Assembly (NCBI GenBank): GCA_034509735.1
Contig: JACGWO010000008.1
Location: 13,031,864 to 13,095,863, forward strand
Direction: 5' to 3'
Length of the DNA: 64,000 nucleotides
Source: Sesamum alatum
Lineage: Eukaryota > Streptophyta > Magnoliopsida > Lamiales > Pedaliaceae
A program made the translations under genes and the position numbers. Of the stretch, positions 11,770 to 22,660 are shown one piece after another (the first letter of the stretch is position 1; every line of letters begins with the position of its first letter). The notes beneath the pieces were generated by a model that worked only from the letters and a program-made list of their open reading frames with translations, did not search any database and was not told where the DNA came from.

Positions 11770-12190
11770 CTTGGTTCAAAGCCTCATAACCGCCCCTTGT
11801 TCGTCGCTGGATATGCACGTGAACAAAAGGTGAACAGAATATTGATCGATGGAGGTTCTGCAGTCAATATCTTACCCCTACGAACCTTGAGAGACTTGGG
11901 GATCCCGATGGACGAACTCGCAAACAGCCGCCTCATGATTCAAGGCTTCAATCAAGGAGGACAAAGGGCTGTCGGCATTATCAGGATAGAATTGTTGATG
12001 GACGATATGGCGTCAACCGCGCTATTCCAATGTTATAGACGCCAAGACTTCTTACAACATGCTTCTTGGCCGCCCTTGGTTGCATGAAAATTCAGTGGTC
12101 CCTTCAACATGGCATCAATGCTTCAAATACTGCCGCAATGGTATAGTGAAAAGGGTACTCGGTGATACCAAGCCTTTTACCGAAGCTGAG
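11770..12190 (+). pseudogene. Retropepsin (aspartic protease) of the Tat element, frameshifted
   Basis: Cleaves the Gag-Pol polyprotein. The active-site motif reads ILIDGGSAVNIL, catalytic Asp codon at 11848-11850. The second conserved block, LLGRPWLHE, is in a different frame from 12059, so a frameshift lies at about 12030. Confidence 0.8.
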
Positions 12191-12396
12191 TCGCACTTCG
12201 CCGACGCCAAGTACTATGTTGAAACTGCCAAAAGAGAAAAAGAGATTTCATCCTCTGAGAAACCAAGATCACATGACGATGGAAGCATGAGGAGAAATAA
12301 GCAGCCCGTTGTCGAGGCCGAATTTGCAAAGAGTCTGACTTTACCATTACTCAAGTCAACGCGAAGCAACCATCGAAACCGCCACTTGAAGGATTT

Positions 12397-14640
12397 GTGT
12401 CCTCAACCCAAGAAGAAGAAGAGGGACATGAAACGTTGGCCATAGACGGAGAAGGGTATGATCCTAAAGCCTTCAAATTGCTTGTTAAAGCCGGGTATAA
12501 TCCACAAGAAAGGTTAGCCCTTGGAAAACTTCCTCCCGAAGCCACCGGCAAGAAGCTCCATGGACTCAACACCACCCAAGTGATGTTAAAAGAAAAAGGG
12601 CACACAGTCCCAGATTCACGTGTGGGTCTTGGCTTTATCCTTCCTAAGCCTATTCGCATAACCATAAAAAGGGCCAGCAGCAACCATGTCAGTGAAAGTC
12701 TCTCTTCAACAGAAGATGATCAAAGGAAAGAAAACCCACGGGAATCTGTCTTCAATAGACTCGGCCCACGTAAAAGACTGGTGCACAGAAGGACCAACAA
12801 TCAATCTGTCTTTGATAGACTTGGTCCACAGAAAAGAATGATGAACCAAAAGAAAGCCATGTACAAGGTGGCTGCACAATCAAAGGAAAACATCACATCC
12901 TCACATAAACTTAGAAGTTTGGTTCCTTCCAGAATGAAACGCCAGACAACTCTAGACATATCATGTGGCAGAGTCTTGAAAGTTAAAACAAGGACAATGG
13001 TCTTCACACAAGTTCAACATGATGACGAGGATGACAGAGAAAGCGTTGCATCATCCAATTATATTGATGACAGTGTTGAAGAAGATTACGCTCTAGCCCA
13101 TCACATCACCTTAATCGAAAATGAAGAGGTTGAAGAAGAAGATGCTGAAGATGCTCCTCTAGAACTTGAGGAAGGCATTAAAGCCACCGTTGACGAGTTG
13201 AAAGAAGTCAATCTAGGTGATGCCGAAGATCCCAGGCCAATTTACACAAGTGCTTCTCTAACCCCGGAAGAAGATAAGGCTTATGTCGCACTACTCCATG
13301 AGTACAAAGACGTATTTGCATGGTCCTACAAAGAAATGCCCGGGCTAGATCCAAAAGTAGCTGTGCACCACTTATCCGTAAAGAAGGGGGCTCGTCCTGT
13401 CAAACAAGCTCAACGTAGGTTTCGACCTGAGCTAATCCCATTGATTGAATGTGAGGTAAACAAACTTATTGAAGTTGGTTTTATTCGAGAAGTCAAGTAT
13501 CCTACGTGGATCTCTAGCATCGTGCCCGTGAGGAAGAAGAATGGGCAGATACGAGTATGTGTTGACTTCAGGGACTTGAATAACGCATGTCCCAAGGACG
13601 ACTTCCCATTACCTATCGCCGAGTTAATGATAGACGCCACTACGGGTCATGAAGCCCTATCTTTCATGGATGGATCGTCCGGATATAACCAAATACGTAT
13701 GGCACCAGCGGACGAGGAATTGACAGCATTTCGCACTCCTAAAGGTATATATTGCTACAAAGTCATGCCTTTCGGATTAAAGAACGCCGGCGCCACATAT
13801 CAAAGGGCGATGCAAAAGATCTTCGACGACATGCTCCACAAGAATGTAGAATGCTACGTTGATGACTTGGTCGTGAAGTCAAAGAAACGAGAGGATCATC
13901 TCCATGACTTGAGAAAGGTTTTTGAACGTTTGAGAAGATACCAACTAAAGATGAATCCCTCCAAGTGTGCATTCGGAGTTACATCCGAAAAATTCCTTGG
14001 GTTCATCGTTCGTCAACGGGGTATAGAGATTGAGCAAGCCAAGATTGATGCCATTTTGAGAATGCCAGAACCTAGGAATGTCCATGAGCTCAAGAGTTTG
14101 CAAGGAAAGCTCGCGTATCTTCGGAGATTCATTTCCAATCTAGCAGGCCGTTGTCAACCATTCAGTCACTTAATGAAGAAGGGTGTGCCGTTCGAATGGG
14201 ATGAGACTTGTGATAAAGCGTTCAGAAGCATAAAATCCTACTTGATGAAGCCTCCGGTGTTGGTTGCACCCATCCCCGGACGCCCCTTAATTCTGTACGT
14301 TGCTGCTCAAAGAACGCTCTGTGGGAATCTTACTTGCCCAGAAGAATGATGAGGGGAAATAGAATGCTTTATACTATTTAAGCAGAACGATAACACCAAA
14401 CGAGCTGAATTATTCACCCATCGAAAAGCTATGTTTGGCGCTCATCTTCGCAATCCAAAAGTTGAAGCATTACTTTCAGTCACACAGCATCCATCTAGTC
14501 TCAAAAGCAAATCCCCTTAAATATGTCATGGCGAAGCCAGTACTGTCTGATAGACTCGCAAGATGGTATCTTTAGCTGCAACAATTCGAGATCACATACG
14601 TTCCTCAAAAGGCTGTGAAGGGACAGGTTTTAGCAGACTT
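12397..14640 (+). pseudogene. Reverse transcriptase and RNase H of the Tat element
   Basis: The 650-codon open frame (12397-14349) begins with a Tat-typical linker and holds a full reverse transcriptase: VRKKNGQIRVCVDFRDLN, FMDGSSGYNQI, and the catalytic box YVDD at 13855-13866, all intact. The connecting RNase H starts at about 14240 but is broken: a frameshift near 14310, a TAG near 14360 and another TAG at 14573-14575 where the family usually has Gln. The polymerase core itself appears undamaged. Confidence 0.88.
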
Positions 14641-15170
14641 TCTAGCCGATCACCCCATGCCTGCCGAGTGGGAATTGTCTGATGACTTGCCGGACGAGGA
14701 TGTCCTTCTGATTGAAGTTACGCCCCCCTGGAAAATGTACTTTGATGGAGCTGCCCATAGAGAAGGAGCCGGGGCTGGAGTTGTCTTTGTCATGTCTGAA
14801 GGGGAAGTCTTGCCTTATTCCTTCACCTTAACCCAGAACTGTTCAAATAATATGGCGGAATATCAGGCTTTAATCCTTGGATTGGAAATGGCAGTGGACA
14901 TAAAGCAACGACACCTGAAAGTGTACGGAGACTCTCAGTTAGTGATTAATCAACTACTCGGTCTCTACGAAGTCAAAAAGCCTGAGTTGCTTCCATACTA
15001 TAACTACGCAAAAAGGCTGATAGGATGGCTAGGAGATGTAGAACTTGAGCACCTATCGAGAAAGGATAATAAACAAGTCGATGCATTGGCCAAGCTCGCT
15101 TCAACCCTCTCGATGACCAATAAGGAGACGCGCATACCAATATGTAAGAATTGGGTCATACCACCGGTCT
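14615..15170 (+). pseudogene. Second RNase H (archaeal-type) of the Tat element
   Basis: Located between the first RNase H and the integrase. Motifs are YFDGAAHREGAGAG (first Asp), AEYQALILGLEMA (Glu), VYGDSQLVINQL (Asp) and a final KQVDALAKLAS (Asp), so all four acidic positions are present. A dual RNase H is a hallmark of Tat-lineage elements. Open in frame with the integrase zinc finger up to 15625. Confidence 0.85.
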
Positions 15171-15239
15171 TTAGTGATGATGAGGATGACACATTCCAAG
15201 AAGAAAAAAATCACGTCATGGAAGTTTTCGAAATTGAGG

Positions 15240-16492
15240 AAGATGATTGGCGACAACCACTCGTCGATTACTTGAAGTACAAGAAGTTACCCGACGACAT
15301 ACGACGAAGGGCTGAAATTCGGCGGCGGGCGTCTCGCTTCATCTACTTCAAAGATACGCTCTACAGACGTTCGTTTGATGGTATTTTCTTACGCTGCCTA
15401 AACAATGAGGAGCAAATGCAGGCTATGGAAGAAGCTCACTCTGGAGTTTGTGGTGCGCATCAATCTGGACCAAAGCTACACTTTCGTATAAAAAGAATGG
15501 GTTATTACTGGCCCACAATGGTTAAAGATTGCATGGACTATGCACGAAGATGTCAAGCCTGTCAAATTCACGCCAATTTTATCCACCAACCACCCGAGCC
15601 ATTGCACCCTACTGTAGCTTCATAGCCCTTCGATGCTTGGGGTTTGGACGTCGTAGGACCCATGACAAAGTCCTCCAGTGGTCACTTATATATCTTGGCG
15701 GCAACTGACTACTTCTCAAAATGGGCTGAAGCAGTCCCCCTCAAAGAAGTGAAGAAAGAGAATGTTGCTGATTTCATCCGTACACACATCATATATCACT
15801 ACGGAGTGCCCAGGTATATCATCACTGATAATGGGAAACCCTTCTGTAACAGCTTGATAGACAAATTGTGTCAGAAGTTTGCATTCAAACAGAGAAACTC
15901 TTCTATATACTATGCTGCTGCCAACGGCCTTGCTGAAGCTTTTAATAAAACTTTGTGCAGCCTACTGAAGAAAGTAGTGACCAAGTTAAAACGGGATTGG
16001 CACGAGAGAATTGGAGAAGCTCTATGGGCATATAGAACCACTGTCAGAACGCCTACGCAAGCAACTCCTTATGCCCTGGTTTATGGAGTTGAGGCAGTCC
16101 TCCCACTTGAGCAACAAATCCCTTCATTAAGGATGGCGATACAGGAAGGGCTTACTGAAGAAGAAAACGCTCGAATACGGCTTGAAGAGCTAGAAGCTCT
16201 CAATGAGAAGAGGTTGGAAGCACAACAAAGGCTCGAGTGTTATCAAGCCCGTCTATCCAAAGCATTCAATAAGAAGGTCCGCCTTCGCTCTTTTCAAGTC
16301 GGTGATCTAGTACTCGCAGTGAGAAGGCCTATAATCACAACGCATCGAACGGGAAACAAGTTCTTGCCAAAATGGGATGGTCTGTATGTTGTCAAAGAAG
16401 TCTACACAAATGGGGCATATAAGCTGGTTGCTGAAGACGGCTTGAGGATAAGCCCGATAAATGAAAAATTCTTGAAGCGGTATTACGCCTGA
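15240..16492 (+). pseudogene. Integrase of the Tat element, one premature stop
   Basis: Inserts the cDNA copy into the genome. The HHCC finger is at about 15430-15570 (H-x-H and CQAC). A TAG at 15623-15625 interrupts the frame where the family has Trp; reading continues in the same frame from 15644. The catalytic triad is intact: Asp at 15647-15649 (DVVGPM), Asp in ITDNGKPF and Glu in LAEAFNKT. The C-terminal region ends at the stop at 16490-16492 (KFLKRYYA). Confidence 0.88.
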
Positions 16493-16890
16493 AAAAAAAA
16501 GAAAAAGAAAAAAAAAAACAGAAGAAACAAAAAAAAATAAAAAAAATAAAAAAAAACAAAACTCCTGGTCCGCATGAGTATAAACTGTGAACGGCCCTCC
16601 CTCTATTCTCCAAACAAATATTTTGTACCCCTGAACTACAAATTGACTTGATCCTCTTGATGAGGTATGTAGGCAGCTTAGATATTCTAAGTTCAGTCAT
16701 AACACTTAAACGAGTTTTATTCCCCTTATGAAGTCGTCGAGAGTGGAATTACTCAAACGCGCTCAAAGATTGCAAGATAGAAAGAAAAGGAAAAGCTTCT
16801 ATTACGTAATCTCAATGAAACATTGGAGCTCATGACATGGGACAAAGAAAAGAGAAATCAAATGCGATAAAATAAAAGGTCCTAAGCTAA
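16493..16890 (+). other. A-rich 3' noncoding region of the Tat element
   Basis: An A-rich tract (16491-16560) follows the pol stop. Then comes noncoding sequence including gaggtatgtaggcagc at about 16661-16676, a block that I recognise as recurrent in plant Tat elements but cannot assign a role. No plus-strand gene. Confidence 0.5.
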
Positions 16891-16892
16891 TC

Positions 16893-18783
16893 TCAAGCAA
16901 AGGGACGCAGATCCTTCAACCCTTCCTTGAGGGCTTCCAAGTGTGTCCTTGAAGCCTCCAAACTCGCAACTACTTCATCGTTGAGGGGGGTAGTATTCTC
17001 AAGCGCCGCAATTTCCTCCACAATTTCACGAACTCCAACTTGGGCACTATGGAAAAGTTTGACTTGGGCCTAAAGCAAGTAACTTCGTCACGTTTTCTTC
17101 AAAGTAGCTACCGTGAACTCCAAGCCACCACCTTTTGTACACCTCGGATGAGAACTTCTTCATATTTGGGGGCATGAGAGGGAACAACACCTTTTCCATA
17201 GTCTTGGACAGAATGCACATGCGCCAATAACGGATTCCACCCTCTAAAGAAGCTTCGCGAACATCTTGCGAAAGAATCCCCGGCACTTCTTGGAAGAAAC
17301 CAAATTGACGACTAAATCGATGAGGGCTATAGGGCTCAACAACGAAATGATCGCCTTGCCGCAAAGGAAGGTAGTTCGAACGGACGGCCATGAAATAGAT
17401 TTCTTCAGATTCTTTGGCATGCCCGTCGTCTGTGAATAAAAAGACTTTGTCCCTCACAATCATGTTGCAATTCCAAGAAATAAAGTCGCCTCTGTGTAGC
17501 CGCTTTCTCGCCTCCTGCGGATCGTAGTATTTTGCGCCTCCTTCGCCTGAAAAGAGCGTCATCTTGGGCCCTCGAACGCTTTGCACAAGTTGATAGTGAG
17601 TCTTGAAATAATAAGCTATCCAACTATAAACAAAATGAATCGGAAATGGAGAGTGTACGCGAGTTGGCCTTGGGGAGTCGGAAATCTTATTCAAACCTCT
17701 GTAGATACTAGCCAAGACAGGAACTGCAAGACCAATCCTTCGACCGGCTGCCATAGCACTCGCCACCTTGAAAACACTTGGGCGTATTGAACCAACATCT
17801 TGAGTGGGAAGAACAAAAGTACAGAGCCAACACGCTAAGTACGCAGCCAAGAATGTCTCTTCCTTTGAGCTCCCTTCAATACCAAGCCTCGAGAACAATG
17901 CCTCGTCCGCCGTGGACCACTTGCCATGTACCCCAACGGTCCTGGAGGGGTTATGAGTTGACTTAGGACGAACGGCCTTCTTCTCTTTACGTGGAGGAGG
18001 CTCGCAGTATTTCGTCGCCCTTCTAAGCCAAAACATGACCCATTTGTCGATAGAAACTTGAGAGGGTTGACCATCGTTATTACTCTTTCAAAGCAAATGG
18101 TAGGCGTGAAGTAAGAACTTGCAAGAACGAGGCACAAGTCTCCGTCCTGTCTCGTCGACCCCTTTAAGCTCCTTGGCACTTGGAACAACTTCGTCATAAA
18201 GAAGTCCCGCCATAGGAAGTCCAGAAAGGGTGTGCACGTCCCACAACGAAATAGACAATTCTCCAAAGGACGTCAGAAGAGTGTTGGTGGATGGGCACCA
18301 CGCTTCGCAAAACGCCTTGACGATATCGGAATTGCGGTCGTAGGTAAATAGTGAGGCGTATACGGCATCATATACTTGGGCCGCAACTAGCTTGTCTTTG
18401 CACCGGCTGAGTACATCTTCTGTCCACTCCCAAAACCCTTTGATGAAGCAGAACTCGCCGGCAAAGTGAACGTTGTCTCCCCACTTGGCTTTCCCTTCAA
18501 TGATGCGGCGGCCCAACGTCGGTTGAGAGCTTGGTTCGTCAGAACAACGGTGATGAGTCGCTTGTAGAGACCACGCCTTGGAAGTCTTGCTCAATGAGAC
18601 TTCTCGAGACCATTGTTCCGTGTGAAGTGGAGTCGTCAACCTTGGCCATTGCTTCGCATACCGTCCAACGAGAGGTGTGTGAGTCGTCAAAACTGTCCCT
18701 TTCTCCACTGGTTGACTTTCATTGTCAAGAATTACTGAATTCTGTTGACCGGAGGAAAGAGGCTCGTCTTTAAAATAAACCAT
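16893..18783 (-). pseudogene. Antisense plant mobile domain (PMD) protein gene
   Basis: A gene on the strand opposite to gag-pol, in the 3' region of the Tat element. The likely ATG is at 18783 (MVYFKDEPLSSG), just after a plausible intron acceptor (cttcaatag). The frame is open to a single TGA at 18088-18090 and continues in the same frame to 17047. A frame slip near 17065 leads into a helical tail ending at 16893. PMD signatures are GELSISLWDVHTLSGLPMAG, FLAAYLACWLCTFVLP and RPSVFKVASAMAAGRRIGLA. The family (plant mobile domain, known from MAIN/MAIL1 proteins and from Tat and MULE transposons) is linked to silencing and genome stability in plants; its role in transposons is unknown. About 600 codons in total. 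One nonsense codon and one frameshift, so probably not functional in this copy. Confidence 0.82.
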
Positions 18784-19484
18784 GTTGCAATCTATTGAAG
18801 CACAAGAAAAGGATTTAATTGAGTAAATGTATATATATATAAATATACAAAACTCAAATACATGGTAAAAAAAAAAAGAAATAATAATATGACAAAGTTT
18901 TTCTTTTTTCAAAGACCATATCACGTGGATAAACAAAAGGGCCTTGATTTTCCGAAAGAAGTCGATTCCATCTACCCACAAAATTGTTCCAAATCTATAC
19001 ATTGAACAAGGCCTCATACATTGACAAAGAAGTCTAGCACTTTCTAATGCTTCATGTATCTTGAAAATTTGTGTTAAAAGACATGCCATCTGATCATGAA
19101 ATTTTGAGGGAGCAAGACCAATTTGACCATCAAATCGATATTTGAAACTTGTTTGAGGAGGTGGTAATGGAAAGCAAGAACGGAAGGAATATTCTTCACC
19201 CAAAAAAAAAGCTAAAAAAAATGGGACGAACTACAAAGAATTGAAATAACGATTTCAGAAACGTTACCAGGATGAACGTAGCAAAATCTGAAGAGGAAAT
19301 TCTGAGCCGAGAGCTTCCCAAGAAACTGAAAATTTGGCCAAAAATTCATTGAGGCATTATGACGAACACCTTATGTGCGTGACAGAAAATAAAAAGAAAA
19401 AAGAAGAAGAAGAAGAAATATACATGTAAGTGATGGAACATACCTTGATAATGTTGAAGAATTGTGCTTCTGATCATCAAAAGT

Positions 19485-19493
19485 CTTATATAG
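19485..19493 (-). promoter_or_regulatory. Candidate TATA box for the antisense PMD gene
   Basis: CTATATAAG on the minus strand, about 700 bp upstream of the PMD ATG. A start site would fall near 19455, with a leader intron ending at about 18793. Supported only by sequence and position. Confidence 0.4.
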
Positions 19494-20024
19494 ATGCACG
19501 AGGTGGAGTTTAATTAAACTTGGCATCTTTTAGATGTATGGTTAAATTAGAAGGCTACTAGGACATGGTTGTTCTTTTCCTAAACCAACTCAGCCTTTTA
19601 GAATTTCTCGTGTGATTGAACTACGAATCAATAGAGAAGACGAACTGAAGATGATTTCGAGTTTGAAAAAAAAAAGTGTGGATTTGAGATACACTGTGCA
19701 AGGAGGAAACAGTGGAGAAGATAACCCAAACAACAATCCTATGTGCATGGAGTATGAACACCACATGTGGGGCCCACTTGTTTTTTTTAATTCTCAAAGA
19801 AAACATGTTGCAAATAAAAGGAAAGGAAATAGGCCAAATTCTTTAATGAATTTATTTGATTGCCGGAAGAGGAAATTGAGTTGATTTCTTTGGTAATTTA
19901 TTGCCCAAAGCACATCAAGTGATTAAAGGAAGCTCTCGAAAATTAATGAAACTTGATTCATATTTTTCGCGACTCATTCACTTTGAAAATTATATTTTCA
20001 AACATATGTGCGTGAACGAGTCTC

Positions 20025-20035
20025 GAGGGGGCATT
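20025..20035 (+). other. Polypurine tract of the Tat element
   Basis: GAGGGGGCATT immediately upstream of the 3' LTR TG; primes plus-strand DNA synthesis. Confidence 0.75.
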
Positions 20036-20965
20036 TGTAGACAAATTATTTTTGCGTCCAATCAAATGACGACAAGTGGAAAATACATATTATTTATCAA
20101 TTATATTCTATTTTTCTATTTATATTTTGAAATTTACTAAATTAATTCTAAATATAAATAGTTAAATAAATTGATGTTTTAATATATATTTCGTCATCAA
20201 ATCAACGGTCGACACGTGTCAAATTGAGGTGTTCCGGCCAATCAAATCAAAGACAAATATTTCTTGTATTATCTCTTTGAAAAATACAAAAATTAAAGAG
20301 ATAATATTGAAATTTACAAATCATATCTTCCCAAATATTTAATGTATTTATCTCTTTAAATTAAAATAAAGAGATAATACAAAATAAGTGTTCAAGTTCA
20401 CCACAACTCTACCTCTTTGATAGCTATATAAAGGGGTCATGGGAACTCATTCAAGACACACACACATACAAGCAAGAAAGCATTCAAGAAGTCTCAAAAT
20501 CCTCTCAAGCAAATCAAGGAAGATCCACGGCGTTCTAGGCAAGATTCAAGGCGTTCGTCACGAAAATCGTCCAAAGTCAGCGTTCGATTCGACAAGAAGT
20601 CTGAAGACCGGCGAATTAACGTTATCAAGACTGAAGTCCACCTTGGCGGAAGATCAAAGTCTCAAATCCACCAAGAACATCCCAAATTCAAGTCAAATAT
20701 CGTCAAGTTTATAGCGTTTGATCCGGGAACAAGTCAACGACCCCCGAATTAACGTTGTTCAAAGTCAAAGTCAACGTCAAAGGAGATCAAACGTCACAGT
20801 TTCACCTCCGAAGTTGCCGAAGTCAAAAGATCACGTTCTTGAAGAGAAGAATCAGAGGTTTTCAAGTAGAGATTTCGCACCCACAAAATACTCAATTCAA
20901 TTCAAGAATTCATTTGTAATATTTTCTTGTTTCGTTAAATTCAGGAACACAAAAATTTGTTTACA
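20036..20965 (+). repeat. 3' LTR of the Tat element
   Basis: 930 bp, pair of 8999-9930, followed by the target duplication aacac. Confidence 0.93.
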
Positions 20966-20970
20966 AACAC

Positions 20971-22660
20971 AAGTAGAAAGGGAGGGAGATGACCGAGAGT
21001 TAGAGAGAGAGGAGAGGGCCGAATTTTGTCTTCTTTTTTCTTGAAAAAGATGAATAAATGGTTCTAAACACAAGGTGTTGTATATACTCCTATATATACA
21101 TAATTAATGTGATTATTGGAATGTGTCTAAATTCATCCAAGGATGTCTAGATACATTCCAATCAATCACCATTAATTCTTCAATCAAGCCTACCAACTTT
21201 TAAGGTATGATCAAATCATACCAAAAGGGAAGGGCTTGATTGGAGTTGATTTGTCTCTTTCCAAAAGAGATAAGTCAACATACCACCTTGCATGAAACAT
21301 GACTGATTTTAGCTTCCTCCAAGGGAGCATTTCGGCCATGCTTAATATGGGAAGAAGTCCAACTTCTTCCTATTCCAAAATAGGAATTATTTCTTCTCTC
21401 AGGTCAAAATTTAATGGACCGGGTTTTATCGTAATCCAATTATGATGAACCCAACATTAAATCCAATTTAATGTCCACTTAAATTATTCCCGTTGATCTT
21501 TCAATCCAATTAAAAGATCCAACATCTCAACTTTCCATATTTAATCGAAAATCCAATTTACTGATTAAACGAGGGCCCGATACAATATCGGCCCGTCCAT
21601 CCAATGGACTATCCCTTAAGTAATCCAATTACTTATTTATCCTTCAACTAGACTTGGGTCCGTGTCCCACAAGGGCCTGTTACCATGGGTAGTCGTCTAG
21701 CAACGGTCCATGGCACTAGAGACAAGGTAAATGTTGGCGTGAACATTTAGGCGCCGATTCCGTACGGGTACAGTCCTTCCGTCTACCGTCTCCTTAGTCT
21801 AGGGTATGGAATTGGGCGTCGGTTCTCATCCTTGACTAGGCATCTATGCTTAATACTCGAGACTACATATGCTTCATTGCATCGACACAGGAAACCGTTC
21901 CCTGTTCGACCAACCACTATGGCCACAACTTTAAACAGCATGAACGTGTCTCCGAATGCATAGGAGATACCTCTGTCACATACTGACAGGGGACGGATCC
22001 TCTTCTTGGAATCCATCGTCCTCGCTACACATTCCGACTGCACTGGATAAGGCTTATAATGATCATCTTACAGAATGATCACCTCTCGCCAGATCCAAGA
22101 TACAGCCGTCCTGTGCACGCGACTGCCATGATTCCTCAAGTCTGAGGACTACTCCCATACTATCGGAACCGGGAAAATCCAATCATACTGACCAAGCCTC
22201 CAAGTCTTCCATATGATGATCCCCGCGAGTCAGTCCAGTTAGCTCGACCCCAGTCGACCAACCCATCAAGATCGTGTAGGCATCCCACGCCTGTCGCTGA
22301 TGAAACACGACACTCATCCAATGAACACGACTCTTGATGCAAGTCTCAATAGAACTCTCGATGCCCTGTCTCGAGGTCCTCGACTTGGAACGTTTCAGAC
22401 CCAACTCTAAATCAGTTGGTTTCATGACCACCATCCAATGCGTGGCCCAACTACACGAGTTGTTAACCGTGGTCTGTGGGCTTTGTTGCGATATAAGTAA
22501 AACACCGTTTTAACAAATGTGAAATGAGCGCAACAAAGTAAGCACCAAAAGTGACGAATACTCATTTTATTCATCACATAATAATATTACATTTACATCG
22601 AGTTGCATAATAGGTTACAAATCGCCAAACCTATTGGCTTTTTAGTCACCTATTCTAACA
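20971..22660 (-). repeat. Inverted LTR-like repeat (main part)
   Basis: On the minus strand it begins TGTTAGAATAGGTGAC at 22660 and runs to the gypsy insertion. Long stretches align with the forward copy at 22661-24320, for example gagtgtcg-gtttcatc, actgactcgc-gg, gtatgattgga, gttggtc and accgt-cccatacgg-type blocks. A minus-strand TATA-like tract (gtatatatag, about 21090-21100) lies where an LTR promoter would be. No protein domain was recognised, so it is best read as a solo LTR or other noncoding LTR-derived repeat of about 2.1 kb (with 8552-8998). Confidence 0.6.

Larger units (their letters stand above)
8999..20965 (+). mobile_element. Ty3/gypsy LTR retrotransposon, Tat lineage, with antisense PMD gene
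   Basis: A structurally complete 11,967 bp element: LTRs of 932 and 930 bp beginning TGTAGAC and ending TTTACA, a primer-binding site, gag, protease, reverse transcriptase, RNase H, a second (archaeal-type) RNase H, integrase, a long 3' region and a polypurine tract. A perfect 5-bp target duplication, aacac, lies at 8994-8998 and 20966-20970. The LTRs differ by only about 20 changes by eye (near 2%), so insertion is fairly recent. The second RNase H and the Tat-type Gag place it in the Tat lineage. Frameshifts and stops in the coding region mean it would need proteins supplied by a relative to move. Confidence 0.93.

Noticed and set aside
17405..17966. Plus-strand and alternative minus-strand short open frames within the PMD region
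   Set aside because: They are shadows of the PMD reading frame.
22183..22434. 83-codon open frame in the inverted LTR-like repeat
   Set aside because: The related forward copies do not preserve the frame, so it is unlikely to be coding.
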